Positions 59,684 to 64,000 of a stretch of DNA of 64,000 bases are shown here, piece after piece (within the stretch, counting starts at the first letter, position 1; the number at the start of each line of letters is the position of its first letter). Below the pieces are notes generated by a model. The model worked only from the letters and a program-made list of their open reading frames with translations. It did no database searches and was not told the DNA's origin. The DNA is from Microbacterium sp. SORGH_AS_0888. Lineage in GTDB: Bacteria > Actinomycetota > Actinomycetes > Actinomycetales > Microbacteriaceae. A program made the translations under genes and the position numbers. The stretch is from NCBI RefSeq assembly GCF_030818905.1, contig NZ_JAUTAZ010000001.1, forward strand, positions 434,001 to 498,000, given 5' to 3'.

Positions 59684-61696
59684 TCAGCGCATCGCCTCGC
59701 CGATGTAGGAGTACTTCAGGAACACCTCGGCGGCGATGCCGGCCTCCTCGAGGACACCCTGCACGGCGCTCAGCATGTAGCTCGAGTCCCAGCCGAGATA
59801 CAGCGAGTGCGTCTCGTCGAGGGTCTCCCACTGTCCGTGCCAGGCCTGGCCGGCGTAGACCGGCCCGCCACGGCGCGCGCTGTCCTCGAGCACCGCGGCA
59901 CGCGCATCCGACCACAGCCGGAGGAACACCCGCCGGAAGAGATGGCGGATGTCGTAGACCTCCCAGTGCTCCCCGCGATACTCCACGTACGCGTACTCGC
60001 GCTCCCAGCCGTGGGGCCAGCCGCGACGGGGCACGGCATCCAGGATCGGCGTGAGGCCGTCGTCGTCGATCGCGGTCACGCGTGGGCGGGCCCACAGCGA
60101 GACCAGCTGCCGCGTGAGACGCTCCGTGCGCTCGGCGATCGCGGACGTTCCCCAGCTCTCGACCCGGCCGAGCTCCTGGCTGAGCGACACCCGCGATGTC
60201 CCGTAGAGCCCGCGTTTGGCAGGGAAGGACGCATCCATCGCCCGCTCCGCGAGCGCCTCCTCGAGCAGGGTGAGGTTGCCGAGCGTCTCCGTCAGGGCGC
60301 GCGCGCTGTTCTGCTCGTCGTCGCCATAGTCTCGCCAGGCCCGGCGGCCGTCGCCCGTCCAGTCGTCCCCGGGAGCGACGGGCAGGACGTGCTCGACGTC
60401 GAGACCCGCGACACGCGGAAGCCCGGCGAGGCGGCCCAGCACGTACGCCGGGTGGGGGAGAGCGCCGTACTTGACCGCGACGCGCACGCGCTCGTCCGAG
60501 GGCGAGATGCGCGCGATCGCCCGCTCGAGCGCGTCACCGCCGTCCGCGTGGGCGCGGCACAGCCGTGCGACGATGCGATCGAGCGGCACGCCGACGAGGG
60601 TCCGTCGCAGCAGGAGCGCCTGCAGGTACTCGAGCACCTCGATCAGCGCCGCCTCGTCGCGGAGCCCGTGGCGGCGCTCGGAGAGCAGCCGCATCACGAG
60701 CGAGTGCAGCCGTGGGCCGAACGTGTTCAGGTACGCGAGCTGGCGCCCGATCGCCTCGGACTCGGCGTGGGCGGGCTGCCGGAGGACACGATAGATCTCG
60801 GAGAAGTCCCGCCACTGGGCGGCCTGGTCGTGCAGCGAGTCCGCCTCCAGACGCGGGAACTCGCGCCGGAAGGCGTCGTACACCCCCCGACCGCCCCATA
60901 CCGTGACCTCGCGGCCCGTGCGCATGACGAGGTAGTGGCGCCAGAACTCGCCGATCGCCTCACCCGTGTTCTGCTCGATCGGGACCCAGAACGACTCCTC
61001 GACGTCGAGCTGCTGCGCATGGCTGAGCCCCATCAGGACGTAGTTGTGGATGAGCTCGTGGTCCCGCAGCGGCTCGCCCGTGGCGTTCAGGCTCTCGAAG
61101 ATCTGCTGCGCCCCCGCGTGCGGGCCGAGGGTGATCGACACGTGTTCCAGGCGCTGCAGCCCCCGCCAGATGCGGGGCACCTCCTCCGCCCGGATCTGGC
61201 TGCGGAAGAAGGCGTAGTTGTCGGCGAAGCGCGAACCCTGCGCGCCGTCCGCGCCACGGTCGAGCACGACATCCTCGAAGACTCCCGCCCACGCACGATG
61301 CGGCCGAAGCTTGGTGCGGCGGGGATCGTCGGGGCGGACGAGCACGCTCGCCATCTCCTCGGCCAGGGAGGGGTCGTTCGGGCGCACGGTGTGCTGGAGC
61401 GCGGCGACCAGCAGCATGAGCGTCGTGATGCGCTGCTGGCCGTCGATCAGCACGAGCTCGTCGTCAGATCCCTCCGTGCGCGTCGACAGGATGGAGGCGA
61501 GGAAGTGCGTGCGGCCGTCGTCGGCGTCCGCGACCGCGCGGATGTCGGAGAGCAGCTGATCGCACCCGCCGATGTCCCAGCGGTACTGACGCTGGTAGAC
61601 CGGGACGACGATGCCGGAGACACGGGACGAGAGCCACGCGAGGGTGCCCACCGCCGTCGCGTCGACGTTGGTGGCGGCGGCAGGGGAGAGGGTCAT
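59684..61696 (-). CDS. GmrSD-like DUF262/DUF1524 nuclease, 670 aa
   Basis: The N-terminal DUF262 (ParB/sulfiredoxin-like NTPase) has IVVPVYQRQYRWDIGGCDQL and LVLIDGQQRITTLMLLVAAL (DGQQR). The middle helical region includes FESLNATGEPLRDHELI. The DUF1524 HNH nuclease has LDVEHVLPVAP and LGNLTLLEEALAERAMDASF. A further 120-residue C-terminal part (EYAYVEYRGEHWEVYDIRHL to the end) is unlike GmrD and unassigned. GmrSD systems cut modified phage DNA. The ATG at 61696 has AAGGAC upstream. It is the last gene before the thi riboswitch. Confidence 0.85.
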   Translation of the reverse strand: MTLSPAAATNVDATAVGTLAWLSSRVSGIVVPVYQRQYRWDIGGCDQLLSDIRAVADADDGRTHFLASILSTRTEGSDDELVLIDGQQRITTLMLLVAALQHTVRPNDPSLAEEMASVLVRPDDPRRTKLRPHRAWAGVFEDVVLDRGADGAQGSRFADNYAFFRSQIRAEEVPRIWRGLQRLEHVSITLGPHAGAQQIFESLNATGEPLRDHELIHNYVLMGLSHAQQLDVEESFWVPIEQNTGEAIGEFWRHYLVMRTGREVTVWGGRGVYDAFRREFPRLEADSLHDQAAQWRDFSEIYRVLRQPAHAESEAIGRQLAYLNTFGPRLHSLVMRLLSERRHGLRDEAALIEVLEYLQALLLRRTLVGVPLDRIVARLCRAHADGGDALERAIARISPSDERVRVAVKYGALPHPAYVLGRLAGLPRVAGLDVEHVLPVAPGDDWTGDGRRAWRDYGDDEQNSARALTETLGNLTLLEEALAERAMDASFPAKRGLYGTSRVSLSQELGRVESWGTSAIAERTERLTRQLVSLWARPRVTAIDDDGLTPILDAVPRRGWPHGWEREYAYVEYRGEHWEVYDIRHLFRRVFLRLWSDARAAVLEDSARRGGPVYAGQAWHGQWETLDETHSLYLGWDSSYMLSAVQGVLEEAGIAAEVFLKYSYIGEAMR

Positions 61697-61856
61697 GGCG
61701 GTCGTCCTTCGCAGCGGCACCGGCATCGGAGCGCGCCGCGGCCGGGTCCGATTTTACCGGCCCGCCTCCCAGGGGTGCGGCAGCCCGCGGGAATAGGCTG
61801 ACCTTACCTGGGCCTGTAAAAACTTCGCTGGCCCCGACCGAAAGGCATGATTCGTC

Positions 61857-62630
61857 ATGGGTTACATCACGTCCGCCGCGCTCGAGGAGACGGGTTACGT
61901 CGTCCTGGATCGCTACAACCAGGAGCTGGACCCCAAGGAGTGGCTCGACATCGAGTACAACGACTGGAAGTCCTCCGGTGACACGCGCTTCGCGCCGCTC
62001 GCGAGCGCTTTCGGCGAGATCGAGTGCAACGGCTTCTGGAACCACAAGCCGCCGCGCACGGACAAGGACGGCGTCTGGATCCCTTCCCAGGTCGAGAAGG
62101 CGCCGAACCTCGCGCGTCGCGCACAGGAGCCGGGCGCGAACGTCGGGCGGTGCCGCGTGATCGAGCTGCAGCCGACTCCGTACGGCGACTGCCTCTACAA
62201 CCTGCACCAGGACGACAACAACCGCCTCAACCCGGACGGGACGGGCTGGGTCGTCCGCGGCTTCTTCAACCTGACCGACGACACCGACAGCTTCTTCGTG
62301 CTGCGCCACAACCGCACCGATCCGGAGGGGGAGGTGCGCATTGCGCTGCCCGCCGGCGCGCAGCTCATCATCGACACGCAGCGGCTGTGGCACGCGGCGA
62401 CGCACCGCGGCACCGAGCCGCGCTACTGCCTGATCACCTCGTGGGAGTCGGGCCCCGAGCTCGACGCCTACATCGAGAAGTACCACGGCGTGAACCACGT
62501 CGAGAGCGTCCCGATCTCGCAGGAGGAGCTCGACGCCGGTCAGGCGGAGCAGGCCCGCAAGGATGCCGCACGAGCCGCCTACTACGCCGCAAAGGGCCGC
62601 GCCGAGGTGCAGGCCATGAGCGAAGCCTGA
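61857..62630 (+). CDS. 2OG-dioxygenase-like protein of unknown role, 257 aa
   Basis: The central segment YNLHQDDNNRLNPDGTGW has HxD, and RLWHAATHRGTEPRYCLITS has a later His and Arg in the arrangement of Fe(II)/2-oxoglutarate oxygenases (HxD...H...R on a double-stranded beta helix). The N-terminal 100 residues and the Ala-rich helical tail (EQARKDAARAAYYAAKGR) are unassigned. The substrate is unknown. It is monocistronic, with a strong terminator after it. Confidence 0.7.
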   Translation: MGYITSAALEETGYVVLDRYNQELDPKEWLDIEYNDWKSSGDTRFAPLASAFGEIECNGFWNHKPPRTDKDGVWIPSQVEKAPNLARRAQEPGANVGRCRVIELQPTPYGDCLYNLHQDDNNRLNPDGTGWVVRGFFNLTDDTDSFFVLRHNRTDPEGEVRIALPAGAQLIIDTQRLWHAATHRGTEPRYCLITSWESGPELDAYIEKYHGVNHVESVPISQEELDAGQAEQARKDAARAAYYAAKGRAEVQAMSEA

Positions 62631-62648
62631 GCCGTCCCGTCTCCTGAG

Positions 62649-62685
62649 GCGCCCCCGGTCCGACGACCGGGGGCGCTTCTGTGTT
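62649..62685 (+). terminator. Rho-independent terminator
   Basis: GCGCCCCCGGTC (62649-62660) and GACCGGGGGCGC (62665-62676) form a 12-bp GC stem with a 4-nt loop, followed by TTCTGTGTTTT. It is the most canonical terminator in the window. Confidence 0.9.
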
Positions 62686-62754
62686 TTCGCCCGCCGAAAC
62701 CGTTGCTCCATGTGGGACTGTGTTGTAATCTGTGGCTATCCAAAGGAGGCCACC

Positions 62755-63540
62755 GTGTACGCGATGGAGCGCCAAGAGGCGATCGAGGGCATGCTCCTCG
62801 TCGACGGACGAGTGTCGGTGACCGACCTTGCCCGCCGCTTCGGCGTCACGACCGAGACGGTGCGACGCGACCTGGACGCGCTCGAGCGTCAGGGCTCGGT
62901 GATCCGGGTGCACGGCGGCGCTATCGCGCCCGACAGGCAGAGCACGACCGAGGCGACGCTCGTCGAGCGGTCCACCTTGCGGGGCTCGCAGAAGCACGCG
63001 ATCGCGCGTCGCGCGCTCTCGGCCATCGGGTCCGGCTTCCGCGGATCCGTGTTCCTGGACGCCGGCACCACGACGGGTGCGGTCGCCGCTCTCCTGCCCG
63101 CGCGACTGGCCGAGCAGGGCGGCCAGGCGGACGTCGTCACCCACGCCTTCAGCTTCGCCGGCCCACTCGCCGACGCCGACCGTGTCGCCCTCACCGTGAT
63201 CGGCGGCCGGGTGCGCAGCGTCACCTCCGCCGCCGTCGGCGCGCAGACGGTCGAGGCGATCGGAGCGCTCCGTCCCGACATCGCGTTCGTGGGGACGAAC
63301 GGCATGTCGGCGGAGTTCGGTCTGAGCACGCCCGATCCCGAGGAAGCGGCGGTCAAGCGGGCAATCGTGCGGTGCGCCCGGCGCACAGTGGTTGTCGTCG
63401 ACGGCAGCAAGTTCGACCGCGAGCTGCTGGTCGGCTTCGCCCCTCTGACAGACATCGATGTTCTCGTGACCGACACGCCGCCCGCCGGGGAGCTCGCCTC
63501 CGCGCTCGGCGATGCCGGAGTGGAGGTATGGCTCGCATGA
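62755..63540 (+). CDS. fruR: DeoR family regulator of the fructose operon, 261 aa
   Basis: The N-terminal helix-turn-helix reads DGRVSVTDLARRFGVTTETV, then RRDLDALERQGSVIRVHGGA, the DeoR signature. The sugar-phosphate-binding domain has FLDAGTTTGAVAALLPARL, FVGTNGMSAEFGLSTPD and VVVDGSKFDRELL. AAAGGAGG is 5 nt before the GTG. It overlaps fruK (ATGA), so it is probably the first gene of the fru operon and responds to fructose-1-phosphate. Confidence 0.88.
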   Translation: MYAMERQEAIEGMLLVDGRVSVTDLARRFGVTTETVRRDLDALERQGSVIRVHGGAIAPDRQSTTEATLVERSTLRGSQKHAIARRALSAIGSGFRGSVFLDAGTTTGAVAALLPARLAEQGGQADVVTHAFSFAGPLADADRVALTVIGGRVRSVTSAAVGAQTVEAIGALRPDIAFVGTNGMSAEFGLSTPDPEEAAVKRAIVRCARRTVVVVDGSKFDRELLVGFAPLTDIDVLVTDTPPAGELASALGDAGVEVWLA

Positions 63541-64000
63541 TCGTCACACTCACCGCCAACCCCTCCCTGGACCGGGCGATCAGCCTGGCCGCGCCGCTGC
63601 GGCCCGGCCAGGTGCAGACGGCACTCGGAGGACGTGAGGATGCGGGCGGCAAGGGGATCAACGTGTCCCGCGTCGTCGCACTCGCCGGCGAGGACACGCA
63701 GGCCGTGCTGCCGCTGTCCGCCGACGACCCCTATCGTGCCGTGCTGGACGGTGCGGGGATCACGTACCGAGCCGTCGGGGTCGACGGGCACGTGCGGTCG
63801 AACCTGACGATCGTCGACGCCGACGGCGAGACCACGAAGCTCAACCTGCCCGGCACCGCGCTCGACGCCGCGCAGCGGCAGGCTCTCATCGATGCCGTGG
63901 TCGCCGCCTCCGCGGGGGCCGACTGGCTCGTGCTCGCCGGCTCTCTCCCGCCCGGCGCGGGCGACGCGTTCTACGTCGACGTGATCCGTGCGGTCCGCGC
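63537..64000 (+). CDS. fruK: 1-phosphofructokinase FruK (5' part)
   Basis: The ATG overlaps the fruR stop. The 154 visible residues start MIVTLTANPSLDRAISLAAP and contain AGGKGINVSRVVALAGEDTQ (GGKGxNVxR), typical of PfkB kinases of the FruK/LacC group, and LAGSLPPGAGDAFYVDVI. The enzyme would phosphorylate fructose-1-phosphate from the PTS. The gene is cut by the window end; a fructose PTS transporter is expected next. Confidence 0.9.
   Translation, partial: MIVTLTANPSLDRAISLAAPLRPGQVQTALGGREDAGGKGINVSRVVALAGEDTQAVLPLSADDPYRAVLDGAGITYRAVGVDGHVRSNLTIVDADGETTKLNLPGTALDAAQRQALIDAVVAASAGADWLVLAGSLPPGAGDAFYVDVIRAVR

Noticed and set aside
61790..61815. Iron-regulator-like box upstream of the oxygenase gene
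   Set aside because: Only a partial match (AGGCTGACCT) without full symmetry; not enough to call an operator.

Overview
The window is high-GC DNA with short intergenic gaps, many GTG starts, ATGA and GTGA stop/start overlaps and a very frequent TAGGCT-like -10 box just upstream of start codons. Together with the proteins this points to an actinobacterium, most likely a Microbacteriaceae member close to Microbacterium (inferred from gene content; no search was run).

Positions 1-8900 are an accessory region. Three direct copies of the 3' half of a tRNA gene (anticodon loop CTCTTAA, so probably tRNA-Lys-CTT) lie at 1235, 7412 and 8812. Each is followed by its own, different hairpin terminator. 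They look like attachment sites of elements stacked in one tRNA gene whose 5' half lies left of the window. The 6.2-kb element between the first two copies carries a possible two-gene HEPN-like pair, a leftward set of small genes led by a ribbon-helix-helix protein, a DUF4062 protein and a dead tyrosine integrase whose catalytic Tyr codon is an ochre stop. The short segment between the second and third copies carries a His-tailed EamA transporter.

From 8900 to 32470 the window is core-like chromosome: trehalose synthesis (otsA-otsB); branched-chain amino acid synthesis (ilvD, ilvB, ilvN, ilvC, then leuB and ilvE after serA); regulator/efflux pairs (MarR with MFS, TetR with a QacA-type MFS); a FAH hydrolase with an MFS; gltX; a GT39 membrane glycosyltransferase; and tRNA-Gln(CTG).

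From 32470 to 36000 lies a decaying copper-resistance segment. A CsoR operator and an intact CopB-type ATPase remain, but csoR and copZ are frameshifted or degenerate. From 36000 to 50000 come regulators with clear operators next to their targets (MerR with an aldo/keto reductase, an XRE MmyB-type regulator near a zinc alcohol dehydrogenase, TetR with a six-helix exporter), a MazG pyrophosphohydrolase overlapping a frameshifted GIY-YIG/DUF2075 helicase, a lipase and an AI-2E family transporter.

From 50000 to 56700 a GntR regulator, an SDR, an aminoglycoside-phosphotransferase-like kinase, an APC permease and a PLP enzyme carrying a GKPMGNG motif look like an amino-alcohol or hydroxy-amino-acid catabolic cluster using a kinase and a phospho-lyase. 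From 56600 to 59700 is a TPP-riboswitch-controlled thiamine salvage operon (thiM, thiE, thiD-tenA fusion). After it come a GmrSD-like DUF262/DUF1524 nuclease, a 2OG-dioxygenase-like protein of unknown role, and the start of a fructose operon (DeoR regulator, then fruK cut by the window end).
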